Shown here: positions 20,431 to 28,269 of the stretch, in pieces
Layout: each line of letters begins with the position of its first letter
Numbering within the stretch: position 1 is the stretch's first letter
Origin: Pseudomonas oligotrophica
GTDB taxonomy: Bacteria > Pseudomonadota > Gammaproteobacteria > Pseudomonadales > Pseudomonadaceae
NCBI RefSeq assembly: GCF_021726475.1
Contig: NZ_JAKJRU010000008.1
Location: 1 to 64,000 of the forward strand
Direction of reading: 5' to 3'
Length of the DNA: 64,000 bases
Notes under the pieces: model-generated
The model's input: only the letters and a program-made list of their open reading frames with translations
What the model was told of the DNA's origin: nothing
The model's database searches: none
Program-made: the position numbers and the translations under genes

Positions 20431-22563
20431 CTAATGTCCGCCACCAGACTTCACGCCGTCATGCGCTTGCCGGCGCACGAAGTGGCGAATGCTCTCCAGC
20501 TCGGCATCCGTCAAATCCGGGAACTTGGGCATGCCGTTGGCGAGCAACGCCCCACCGCGCACAACACGCTCAAAGGCTTTTTCGTTGCCCGAGAGCAGGA
20601 TTGGCGACTCCCGCAGATCGGGCGCTTTCATCCCCGCGACCGCGCCGGCGCCATGGCAGCCGACACAGAGGTTTTCCGCAAAAGCACCCGCGCCGGCTTC
20701 CGCTTTCTTGGCGTCGACCTTGAACTTCTCGTCGATGATGGGCTTGGCCAGTTGCGGTGCAGGCTGTTTGGGGATGACCGCTTTTCCGTCGAGCGAGAAG
20801 GTCATGATCCGGCGTTCATGCACACCGTATTTCCAGCCATGGCTTTCGAAACCCAGCTCACCGTTACCGCCGAAGTTGGAGGCCAGCGCCCCACCCGGGC
20901 CGACCAGCAGGGACACCATCTGCTTGCCGTCCAGCTTGTAGGTAATCGGTGGCGCGGAGATGCCAAGGCCCACGTCATAGGACCAGAGCTCGTCGCCGGT
21001 GCGCGCATCGTAGGCCTTGAACAGGCCGTCAGGCTGACCCTGGAAAACCAGGTTGCCGGCCGTGGTCAGGGTGCCACCACCCCATGGGCTCTTCTGGTTG
21101 ACTTGCCACACGCGCTTGTTCTTGACCGGGTCCCAGGCCTGCAAGGAACCGCGAGTTTCATGCGGGTCCTTGGTCAACTCCCAGCCGGTCAGGCCCAGAT
21201 AGAGTTTGTGGCTCGCCATCTTGTGGCCAGGCTTGGTGTTCTTGCCATCGTCCTTGAAGGTATTGCCCAGATGGTTGGTGGGGATAAAGGCAAGATTCAA
21301 CTCGGGGTTATAGGACATCGCGTGCCACGAGTGAGCGCCGAATGCCGAAGGGTAGATATTCTTCTCGCCATCGGGGTATCTGGCGTCCTTGGCGACAATA
21401 TGGCGTTGCTCTTTCAGGTCGTAGCGGGGTGACCAGTTGGCGTCGGCAAATTTCTCGGCCGACAGTACCTTGCCGTTCGAGCGGTCGATTGTGTAGAAGA
21501 AGCCGTTCTTCGGCGCATGCAATACCGCATCGACATCCTTGCCGTCGATTTTCAGGTCGGCCAGCACGATGTCCATGTTCGAGTTGTAGTCCCAGGTATC
21601 GCCGGGTGCCGTCTGAACGTGCCATTTGTACTTGCCGGTATCCGCATCTACCGCCACGACCGAACACAGGAACAGGTTGTCGCCGCCCTCCGGGCTACGC
21701 ACCTTGATGTTCCATGGGCCACCGTTGCCGGTGCCAAAGATGAGCTGGTTGTACTTGGCGTCGTATGTCCAGCCGTGCCAGGCATTGCCGCCGCCGCCGT
21801 TTTCCCACCACCGGCCGCTCCAGGTTTTGGCCGCCATTGCCTGAGCAGGGTCCTCGAACCCATCGGCAGGGTTGCCGGGCACGATATAGAAGCGCCAGAT
21901 CTGTTTGCCGGTTTCGGCGTCATAGGCCGTGACATAGCCGCGCATCGGGCCGAGTTCCGTTCCGCCGTTACCGACGAATACCTTGCCATCGAAGGCCTTG
22001 GGATGGCCGGTGATATTCAAGGGTTGGTCGTGATCGAAGGTGCGGGTTTGCCAGACTTCCTTGCCGTCTTTTCGGTTGATCGCGATCAGGCGGCCATCCC
22101 AGGTGGCGATGAACAACTTGTCGCCATAGGTCGAAAGGCCGCGGCTATGTTTCCAGAAGACCTTCTTCATGTTGTTGTCGAGAATTTCTTTGGAAACCTG
22201 CGGATCGTATTCCCAGAGCTTCTTGCCGGTGCGGGCATCGAATGCGCGCGTTCTGTTCATTTCGCCCACGTAATACATGACGCCATCGACGACCAGGGGC
22301 GTCCCGACCATATCGGATCGATCCGGAAGAGGGGCGTACCATTCGGGTTTCAGCTGGCTGACATTGTCTACGTTGATGTCTTTCAGCGGGCTGAACCGCT
22401 GTTCGGAGTGCGTTCGCCCATAAGCCAGCCAGTCAGCGGTGTTTGATTCATCGGACAATTCCTTGTCGGTAATCATCCGGTCCGATGCGTACAGCGGTGT
22501 AGCTGATAAAACCGAAGCTGCGATAACAAGCTGTGCCGTTAGATATGATTTCTTAGGTTTCAT
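20431..22563 (-). CDS. PQQ-dependent quinohemoprotein alcohol dehydrogenase (type II)
   Basis: This 710-residue periplasmic enzyme has a signal peptide (about residues 1-26) and an eight-bladed PQQ propeller with repeated W-docking motifs (AFDARTGKKLWEY, AYDAETGKQIWRF, AYDARTGDELWSY). A C-terminal cytochrome c domain has CVGCHG near residue 640 and a Met ligand in ANGMPKFPDL. It would oxidise alcohols and pass electrons to a c-type cytochrome. The predicted catalytic Asp lies in GDTWDYNSN; the residue two positions on is Asn, not the Asp of lanthanide enzymes, so calcium use is inferred. The usual adjacent Cys-Cys of the active site is not visible: the matching place reads KHSRGLSTYGDKLF. It is the only gene here using less GC-biased codons. 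Confidence 0.93.
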   Translation of the reverse strand: MKPKKSYLTAQLVIAASVLSATPLYASDRMITDKELSDESNTADWLAYGRTHSEQRFSPLKDINVDNVSQLKPEWYAPLPDRSDMVGTPLVVDGVMYYVGEMNRTRAFDARTGKKLWEYDPQVSKEILDNNMKKVFWKHSRGLSTYGDKLFIATWDGRLIAINRKDGKEVWQTRTFDHDQPLNITGHPKAFDGKVFVGNGGTELGPMRGYVTAYDAETGKQIWRFYIVPGNPADGFEDPAQAMAAKTWSGRWWENGGGGNAWHGWTYDAKYNQLIFGTGNGGPWNIKVRSPEGGDNLFLCSVVAVDADTGKYKWHVQTAPGDTWDYNSNMDIVLADLKIDGKDVDAVLHAPKNGFFYTIDRSNGKVLSAEKFADANWSPRYDLKEQRHIVAKDARYPDGEKNIYPSAFGAHSWHAMSYNPELNLAFIPTNHLGNTFKDDGKNTKPGHKMASHKLYLGLTGWELTKDPHETRGSLQAWDPVKNKRVWQVNQKSPWGGGTLTTAGNLVFQGQPDGLFKAYDARTGDELWSYDVGLGISAPPITYKLDGKQMVSLLVGPGGALASNFGGNGELGFESHGWKYGVHERRIMTFSLDGKAVIPKQPAPQLAKPIIDEKFKVDAKKAEAGAGAFAENLCVGCHGAGAVAGMKAPDLRESPILLSGNEKAFERVVRGGALLANGMPKFPDLTDAELESIRHFVRRQAHDGVKSGGGH

Positions 22564-22721
22564 TATTGTTATTCCTTTATTGGCTTTTGTTGCAGGTATG
22601 CCTTGAGCGGACGAGTGCCGTTAAAGCGTTAACTGCTCTTCTTGATTCGCTTGTGATTTACAACGGCGCATACAAGCTGTGCGCTGATGTCGCTGTTCTA
22701 GTTATTTCTTGTCGGGTTATT

Positions 22722-22743
22722 GGCCCTGGCCAGCATTAGGGCC
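22722..22743 (-). terminator. Weak hairpin after the VOC gene
   Basis: GGCCCT and AGGGCC can pair around 10 bases, 35 bases beyond the end of the aco-like operon on the minus strand. No T-run is present. The rest of the 214-base gap (22564-22777) probably holds the promoter of the alcohol dehydrogenase, but no clear sigma-54 site was seen. Confidence 0.3.
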
Positions 22744-22777
22744 CGGCTGCGGCATGCGCTCGGCTGGTCGCCCCCGT

Positions 22778-23329
22778 TCAGCGCGCCGGGTGGCGCGGGT
22801 CCCAGAGCAGGCGATTGCGGCCCTGTTCGTAGGCCATGCCGTCGGGAAAGCTGACCAGCTCCAGCTGCAGGCCCCAGGGGGCGAGGAAGTACACCCAGGT
22901 CAGGCCCTTGCCTGGCCCCTCGGTGAAGGTCGAGGGCTCGCCGAGGACGCGGATGCCGCGTTCCCTGAGGAAGGCCACCGCGGCGTCCATGTCGTCCACG
23001 TAGAACGCCAGGTGGTGGCCGCCGATGTCGCTGTTCTTCGGTGGCGTGTCGGCCTGGTCCGGTGCCGAATACTCGAACACCTCGAGATTGGTGCCGTTGC
23101 CGCAGCGCAGCATCTGGAAGTTGCGGATCACCGCACGCGGATGGACGTTGAGGTGCTCGTGCATCCAGTCATCGTCGAAGGCGAAGGTGCCGAGTTCGAA
23201 GAACGGCTCGCAGCCGAGCACCTCGCAGAAGAAGCTCACCGCTTCCTCGAGGTTGGGCACGGTCAGGCCGAAGTGCTGGATGCCGCGCTGGCCGGGCAGG
23301 CTGCCCTTGGGCGGGGTGGGGTGGCTCAT
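22778..23329 (-). CDS. VOC (glyoxalase/dioxygenase-fold) family protein
   Basis: This 183-residue protein holds a vicinal oxygen chelate domain: IQHFGLTVPNLEEAVSFFCE near residue 18 and GHHLAFYVDDMDAAVAFL near residue 105, with a Glu in GLQLELVSFPDG completing a possible His/Glu metal site. The ATG at 23329 has a GGAGGA ribosome site at 7 bases and is preferred over the start 57 bases upstream. It is the last gene of the leftward operon, 76 bases after the lipoate-ligase-like gene. The family is diverse; a role in handling a reactive carbonyl intermediate is inference. Confidence 0.82.
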   Translation of the reverse strand: MSHPTPPKGSLPGQRGIQHFGLTVPNLEEAVSFFCEVLGCEPFFELGTFAFDDDWMHEHLNVHPRAVIRNFQMLRCGNGTNLEVFEYSAPDQADTPPKNSDIGGHHLAFYVDDMDAAVAFLRERGIRVLGEPSTFTEGPGKGLTWVYFLAPWGLQLELVSFPDGMAYEQGRNRLLWDPRHPAR

Positions 23330-23405
23330 GGGGGTTTCCTCCAGTGCCAAGGCAGGCGGGCTGCCGACTTGTTGTTGTGTACGCAAAGGAAGTACGGGCG
23401 CCGGC

Positions 23406-24146
23406 TCAGGGCAGGACGCGGGGCGGCGATGCGGCGCGTGCGCCGATTTCCAGCCCGTGCCAGCCGAGCACGCGGCGATAGTGCTCGGGCAGCTGTTCAG
23501 CCTCCGACCAGGCCGCGCGGAGTCGCTCGGCCAAGGCCAGGTGGCGGTCCGCGCCGCAACGCAGGTCGCTGGCGCAGGCGTGATAGAAGCGGTTGACGAC
23601 TTCGGCCATGTGCTCGCGCCAGTCGTCGATCAGCACCGCGGCGTGGGCCAGCACCACCGGGCGGCCGTCGCGGCTGCGTCGCCAACGCTGCGCGGTGCCG
23701 GCGACCTTGCGGCCCTCCAGGGTCAGGTTGAAGCGGCCATCGCAGAAGGCCCCCGGAACGCTGGCGCAACCGGGTTTCAGCTCGTGCTCGGCGAGCCACA
23801 CGGCAAGCGGTTCGAGCAGCCGCTCGTAAGCACTGTCGATCCGCCGGCCCTCGTCGTCGCCGGCCGGCAGGGCATAGGCGAGGGCGACATTGAGTACCGC
23901 GGGCGACTGCGGCACCGGCTCGCCGCCGGTGTCGCGCAGCAGGATCGGCCAGCCCTGGGCCGCGCAGCGCCCCGAGGCCAATGCGAAGCCCGGCCGGCGC
24001 TCGAAGCTTTTCGGCATCACCAGCGCCTGCCCGGTCGGCCGCCAGAGCAGCAGCTGGCTGTCGAACAGGCCGTCGCAGACGCGCTGCAGCAGCGCTCGCT
24101 CGGCGTCCAGGCCCGCCGCGACGGTGAAGCGGGCGATGCCGTTCAT
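23406..24146 (-). CDS. Lipoate-protein ligase A-like protein
   Basis: This 246-residue protein matches the LplA/LipB/BirA fold: LLLWRPTGQALVMPKSFERR near residue 30, then GWPILLRDTGGEPVPQSPAV (compare RRxSGGGxVxHD in LplA) and NLTLEGRKVAGTAQRWRRS with the catalytic-type Lys. It would attach lipoyl groups to the free-standing lipoyl protein two genes upstream. The ATG at 24146 overlaps the E2 stop by 4 bases, so it is translationally coupled to the E2 gene. A cluster-borne ligase next to a split E2 suggests dedicated lipoylation; substrate specificity is inferred. Confidence 0.8.
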   Translation of the reverse strand: MNGIARFTVAAGLDAERALLQRVCDGLFDSQLLLWRPTGQALVMPKSFERRPGFALASGRCAAQGWPILLRDTGGEPVPQSPAVLNVALAYALPAGDDEGRRIDSAYERLLEPLAVWLAEHELKPGCASVPGAFCDGRFNLTLEGRKVAGTAQRWRRSRDGRPVVLAHAAVLIDDWREHMAEVVNRFYHACASDLRCGADRHLALAERLRAAWSEAEQLPEHYRRVLGWHGLEIGARAASPPRVLP

Positions 24147-24859
24147 GCGGCCTCCCCCTCGATGCGCCGACACAGGTCGTCGAGAAAGTCCGCCGCCGGC
24201 GCACCGTTCACCGCACGGTGGTCGAAGGTCAGCGACAGGCCCATCCACTCGACCTCCACCAGCTCGCCGCTGGGCCCCAGTTCCAGCCTTCGCTGAATGC
24301 CGCCGACGCCGAGAATCGCCACCTGCGGCGGGTTGAGCACCGGGGTGAAGTGGTGCACCCGCGACAGCCCCAGGTTGGAGACGGTGAAGGTGGCGCCGGT
24401 CAGCTCCTTGACCGACAGCTTGCCGGCCAGGGCCTTGTCCGCCAGGGCCTTGCGCGCCTGGTACAGGCCTTCGCCGTCGAGCCGGTCGGCATCGAACAGC
24501 GCCGGGGCGACCAGCAGGTCGCCGGGCAGGGGGATGGCGAGGCCCAGGTGCACGGCGGCGTGGTGCTCGATCACCTCGCCGTCGAGGGTGGCGTTGAGGC
24601 CCGGATGGGCCTTGAGCGTCTCGATCACCTTGAGCAGCAGCAGGTCCTGCACGGACACCGCGCTGCCCTCGGCCTTCAGCTCAGCGCGGCGGGTTTTCAG
24701 CGCATCCAGCCGGCATTCGGCGTGGTGGGTCAGCTGCGCGGTGGTCTGCAGGCTTTCGAGCATCTTCGCCGCGATCATCTTTCGCATGCCTTTGAGCGGT
24801 ACCCGTTCGGGCACCCGGACGGGTGCACGCTCGGCAGGCAGTGTTTGCAGTTGGGTCAT
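24143..24859 (-). CDS. 2-oxoacid dehydrogenase E2 catalytic (acyltransferase) core without lipoyl domain
   Basis: This 238-residue protein consists almost only of the E2 catalytic domain. It starts with a short linker and RVPLKGMRKMIAAKMLESL, continues with FTVSNLGLSRVHHFTPVLNP and PQVAILGVGG, and ends with the active-site strand LTFDHRAVNGAPAADFLDDL. The catalytic His is present in DHRAVNG, but the usual Asp of HxxxDG is Asn. Standard E2 proteins carry one to three lipoyl domains on the same chain; here that domain is a separate gene two bases upstream. Together they would form a two-piece E2 for the acetoin-type complex. No E3 gene is nearby. Confidence 0.9.
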   Translation of the reverse strand: MTQLQTLPAERAPVRVPERVPLKGMRKMIAAKMLESLQTTAQLTHHAECRLDALKTRRAELKAEGSAVSVQDLLLLKVIETLKAHPGLNATLDGEVIEHHAAVHLGLAIPLPGDLLVAPALFDADRLDGEGLYQARKALADKALAGKLSVKELTGATFTVSNLGLSRVHHFTPVLNPPQVAILGVGGIQRRLELGPSGELVEVEWMGLSLTFDHRAVNGAPAADFLDDLCRRIEGEAA

Positions 24860-24861
24860 GG

Positions 24862-25104
24862 CTATTCCACCTGGGCGATGGTCGCGCCCTTGGCGATCAC
24901 CGCGTCTTCTTCCTCGAGAATCTTCAGCACGCCGGCCACCGGCGCCTCGATCTCGAACTGGGCCTTTTCCGACATGATCTCGGCGACCAGGTCGCCCGCG
25001 GCCACTTCGGCGCCGTCGCTGACCAGCCAGGAGGTGATCACCGCTTCGGCGTCGCCTTCCCAGAGGTCGTCTGCAATCACGATGGGGGTACTCATAAACG
25101 TCAT
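24862..25104 (-). CDS. Free-standing lipoyl-domain carrier protein
   Basis: This 80-residue protein is a single lipoyl/biotinyl domain. The lipoyl Lys is predicted in VAEIMSEKAQFEIEAP (Lys47), with the flanking Glu/Ala-rich turn of lipoyl domains, and the C-terminal half carries the mirrored hammerhead strand GVLKILEEEDAVIAKGATIA. The start at 25104 overlaps the E1 beta stop (ATGA). It lies directly ahead of the E2 core gene. It is a separate protein rather than a truncated E2: it has a start, a complete domain, a stop and its own coupling. It should shuttle the acyl group between E1 and the E2 core. Confidence 0.88.
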   Translation of the reverse strand: MTFMSTPIVIADDLWEGDAEAVITSWLVSDGAEVAAGDLVAEIMSEKAQFEIEAPVAGVLKILEEEDAVIAKGATIAQVE

Positions 25105-26123
25105 TCCTTATGCATGGCGTGATAGGCGGCCACGATCTTGTCCGCGCTGGGCAGGGCCCATTGCTCCATGACCGGGGTGAAGGGGATGGGGATGTCGGGG
25201 AAGGCCACCCGTTGCGGGCGGGCCTTGAGCATGCCGATGTCGTGCTCGACCACGCTGGCGATGATTTCGCCGCTGACGCCGAAGCTGTGGTAGTCCTCGT
25301 CGATCACGATCAGCCGGCCGGTTTTCTTCACCGAGGCGATGACGTGCTCGCGGTCCAGCGGCACCAGGCTGCGCAGGTCGATGACCTCGGCGCTGACACC
25401 GTCCTTCTCAAGCGTCGCGGCGGCGCGCAGGGCGTGATGCACGCCGGCGCCAAGGCTGACCAGGCTGACGTCGCGGCCTTCGCGCACGGTCTTGGCCTTG
25501 CCGATCTCGACGATGTAGGGCTCGTCGGGCACCGGCACCGTCGCGCCTTTCTCCGTGCCCAGCCAGCCCATGCCCTGCAGCGCCTTGTGGAAGAGGTAGA
25601 CCACCGGGTTGTCGTCACGGATGGCCGCGGTCATCAGGCCCTTGGCGTCGTAAGCATTGCTCGGCACCACCACCTTCATGCCCGGCAGGTGGGCGAAGGT
25701 GCCGTAGAGGCACTGCGAATGCTGGGCGGCGTCCGAGTAGCCGGCGCCGGTGGAGGCCATCAGCACCATCGGCACCGGCACCTTGCCTCCGGAGAAGTAG
25801 GTGTTCTTGGCCATCAGGTTGTAGATGGCGTCCATGCAGACGCCGAAGAAGTCGACGAACATCAGCTCGACGATCGGCCGCATGCCGTCCGAGGCGGCAC
25901 CCACGGCGGCGCCGATGAAGGCCGTTTCGGAGATTGGCGTGTCGCGGATGCGCTCCTTGCCGAACTCTTCATAAAGGCCACGGGTGTTACCGAACACGCC
26001 GCCGAGCTGGCCGATGTCCTCGCCCATCACGAACACTTTCGGGTCCAGGCGCATCTCCTGGGCCACGGCTTCGGCCATGGCGCGGGCGACGGTGAGCTTT
26101 CTCTCTTTTACGGCTGTGGTCAT
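25101..26123 (-). CDS. acoB: Acetoin/2-oxoacid dehydrogenase E1 beta subunit
   Basis: This 340-residue protein has standard E1 beta length. Its motifs are VFVMGEDIGQLGGVFGNTRG near residue 30, RIRDTPISETAFIGAAVGAA, SDAAQHSQCLYGTFAHLPGM and IDLRSLVPLDREHVIASV. With the E1 alpha subunit it forms the thiamin-diphosphate enzyme that cleaves acetoin or decarboxylates a 2-oxoacid and hands the acyl group to a lipoyl arm. It lies between the butanediol-type dehydrogenase and the lipoyl gene. The AcoR-type regulator suggests acetoin-like chemistry, but the substrate is not fixed by sequence. Confidence 0.88.
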   Translation of the reverse strand: MTTAVKERKLTVARAMAEAVAQEMRLDPKVFVMGEDIGQLGGVFGNTRGLYEEFGKERIRDTPISETAFIGAAVGAASDGMRPIVELMFVDFFGVCMDAIYNLMAKNTYFSGGKVPVPMVLMASTGAGYSDAAQHSQCLYGTFAHLPGMKVVVPSNAYDAKGLMTAAIRDDNPVVYLFHKALQGMGWLGTEKGATVPVPDEPYIVEIGKAKTVREGRDVSLVSLGAGVHHALRAAATLEKDGVSAEVIDLRSLVPLDREHVIASVKKTGRLIVIDEDYHSFGVSGEIIASVVEHDIGMLKARPQRVAFPDIPIPFTPVMEQWALPSADKIVAAYHAMHKE

Positions 26124-26136
26124 GGTGGTCTCCTGC

Positions 26137-27225
26137 TCAGCCGGCCAGTGCGCTGGGGCTGACGATGATCTTGACGTTGCGGTCCTTGTGGTTGGCCAGC
26201 TCCTCGAAGCCCTGCTCGAGGATGCTGTCCAGCCCGATGCGCCCGGTGATCAGTGGGGTGACGTCCATGCGGCCGTCGGCGATCAGGGCGATGACATCGG
26301 CGAATTCGCCGGCATAGGCCAGCGAGCCGATCACCTGCTTCTCGGTGGCGACGATCTCGAAGAAGTTGAATTCAGAGGGCTCTTCGAAGATGCCCACCAT
26401 CACGCAGCGCCCGGCCTTGCGGATCACGTCGATGGCGAGCTTGGCGGTGGCCTTGTGGCCGATGCACTCGAAGGAGGTGTCGGCGCCGTAGCCGCCGGTG
26501 AGCGCCTTGATCTCGGCGATGGCGTCGCACTCGCTGGGGTCGATGACCCGCGTGGCGCCGACTTCCAGCGCCTTGGCCTTGCGCGCGGCGGACATCTCCA
26601 GGGCGATCACCTGGCCGGCGCCGGCAGCCTTGGCGCACATGATGGTGCACAGGCCGATGGTGCCGGCACCGACCACCACAACCGTCTCGCCGAGCAGGCT
26701 GCCGGCCTTCTTCACCGCGTGCATGCCGACCGCCAACGGTTCGATCAGCGCGCCGGCCTCCAGCGGAAAGCCTTTGGGCAGGCGGTAGAGCAGTTCGGCG
26801 GGTACGTTGACGAATTCGGCGAAGGCGCCGTTGTTCATCAGACCCGTGAAGGCCAGCTGCTCGCAGAGGTTGTACTGTCCGGTCTTGCAGAAACGGCACT
26901 GGCCGCAGTGCTGGCAGGCATCGGCAGCGACCTTGTCGCCCGGTGCGTAACCCTCGACGCCATCACCGGTGGCGACGATCTCGCCGCAGAACTCGTGGCC
27001 GAGGATGCACTGGCCCTTGATGCCGGTGAGCGGGTGCGGCGCGTCCACCGGGATGAACACCGGGCCGGCGAGGTATTCGTGCAGGTCGGAACCGCAGATG
27101 CCGCACCAGTGCACGCGAATCTGCACCCAGCCCGGTTGCGGCGCGCCGGGCAGCGGCACCTGTTCCAGGCGGATGTCCTTGCGACCGTGCCAGACGGCGG
27201 CGGTCATGGTGGCTTGGCTGTTCAT
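26137..27225 (-). CDS. Zinc-dependent 2,3-butanediol dehydrogenase-like alcohol dehydrogenase
   Basis: This 362-residue medium-chain dehydrogenase has the catalytic zinc ligands in HWCGICGSDLHEY and LGHEFCGEIVATG, and a structural zinc lobe in CQHCGQCRFCKTGQYNLC. The NAD-binding loop is VVVVGAGTIGLCT. Length and lobes match 2,3-butanediol/sorbitol-type dehydrogenases. It would oxidise a vicinal diol to acetoin-like hydroxyketone, feeding the E1 enzyme encoded on either side of it. The ATG at 27225 follows AGGAAC; the longer open frame upstream overlaps E1 alpha DNA. Confidence 0.88.
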   Translation of the reverse strand: MNSQATMTAAVWHGRKDIRLEQVPLPGAPQPGWVQIRVHWCGICGSDLHEYLAGPVFIPVDAPHPLTGIKGQCILGHEFCGEIVATGDGVEGYAPGDKVAADACQHCGQCRFCKTGQYNLCEQLAFTGLMNNGAFAEFVNVPAELLYRLPKGFPLEAGALIEPLAVGMHAVKKAGSLLGETVVVVGAGTIGLCTIMCAKAAGAGQVIALEMSAARKAKALEVGATRVIDPSECDAIAEIKALTGGYGADTSFECIGHKATAKLAIDVIRKAGRCVMVGIFEEPSEFNFFEIVATEKQVIGSLAYAGEFADVIALIADGRMDVTPLITGRIGLDSILEQGFEELANHKDRNVKIIVSPSALAG

Positions 27226-27256
27226 GGGGTGTTCCTCGTGTTGTTGTCGGGCGGGC

Positions 27257-28246
27257 TCACACGAACACTTGCTCGAGCGCTTCTTCCGGCCGCGGGTACG
27301 GGCTTTCGCGGGCGAACTGCACGGCTTCATCGATGCGCCCGCGGGCACGCGCCGCGATGTCCTCGGCCTGCGTCTCGCTCATCACGCCTTCGTCGATCAG
27401 GCGCTGGCGGTAGCCGGGAATCGGGTCCTTTTTCATCAGGCCGTCCTTCTCGCCCTCGGGGCGGTAGGTTTCGCCGTCGCCCATGAAGTGGCCGGCCAGG
27501 CGATAGGTCTCGATCTCGATGAGGGTCGGGCCGCCACCGGCACGGGCGCGCTCGATGGCTTCGCCGGCCGCGCGGAACACGCCGTCCGGGTCGTTGTTCT
27601 CGACGAAGACACCGGGCATTCCGTAGGCCGCGGCGCGCACGTGGTGCTGCTTGATGCAGGTGGCGCTGGCCTTGGCCACCGAGATGCCCCAGGCGTTGTC
27701 CTCGATGACGAACACCACCGGCAGCTTCCACAGCGCGGCGAGGTTCAGCGTTTCGTGGAATGCGCCCTGGTTGGCCGCACCCTCGCCGATGAAGGACACG
27801 GCCACCCCGGGCTTGCCCTGCATCTGCCGCGACAATGCGGCGCCGACGGCCGGGCCCATGCCTTCGGCGATGATCCCCGAGCAGGAGAAATTCACCCGGC
27901 CATCGAACAGGTGCATATGGCCGCCGCGCCCGCCGGAAAGCCCGGTGGCCTTGCCGAAGATTTCGGCCATCATCTCGTTGAGGTCGACGCCCTTGGCCAC
28001 GGCGATGTGGTGCGGGCGGTGGGTGGCGGTGACGATGTCACCGGCCTCGAGGTGCGCACAGACGCCTACCGCGCAGGGCTCCTGGCCGTTGGAGAGGTGC
28101 ATCTCGCCGGGAATCGGCCCCTTGGCCATATTGAACACCGGCGTCTTGCCTTCCATGTAGATGCGCTCGATGGATTCCTCCATGTAGCGGCTGGTCAGCA
28201 TCTGTTCGTACATCCACAGGCGCTGCGAGGGGGTGGGCTGGGTCAT
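27257..28246 (-). CDS. acoA: Acetoin/2-oxoacid dehydrogenase E1 alpha subunit
   Basis: This 329-residue protein has the thiamin-diphosphate motif GEGAANQGAFHETLNLAALW ending in EDN (GDG-N type), together with THRPHHIAVAKGVDLNEMMA and GKATGLSGGRGGHMHLFD. It pairs with E1 beta encoded one gene on; the dehydrogenase gene between the two subunit genes is unusual. The ATG at 28246 is preceded by AAGGGAG. It follows the GMC gene by 23 bases in one operon. Confidence 0.88.
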   Translation of the reverse strand: MTQPTPSQRLWMYEQMLTSRYMEESIERIYMEGKTPVFNMAKGPIPGEMHLSNGQEPCAVGVCAHLEAGDIVTATHRPHHIAVAKGVDLNEMMAEIFGKATGLSGGRGGHMHLFDGRVNFSCSGIIAEGMGPAVGAALSRQMQGKPGVAVSFIGEGAANQGAFHETLNLAALWKLPVVFVIEDNAWGISVAKASATCIKQHHVRAAAYGMPGVFVENNDPDGVFRAAGEAIERARAGGGPTLIEIETYRLAGHFMGDGETYRPEGEKDGLMKKDPIPGYRQRLIDEGVMSETQAEDIAARARGRIDEAVQFARESPYPRPEEALEQVFV

Positions 28247-28269
28247 GGTCGACTCCCTTGTAGTAGTGG

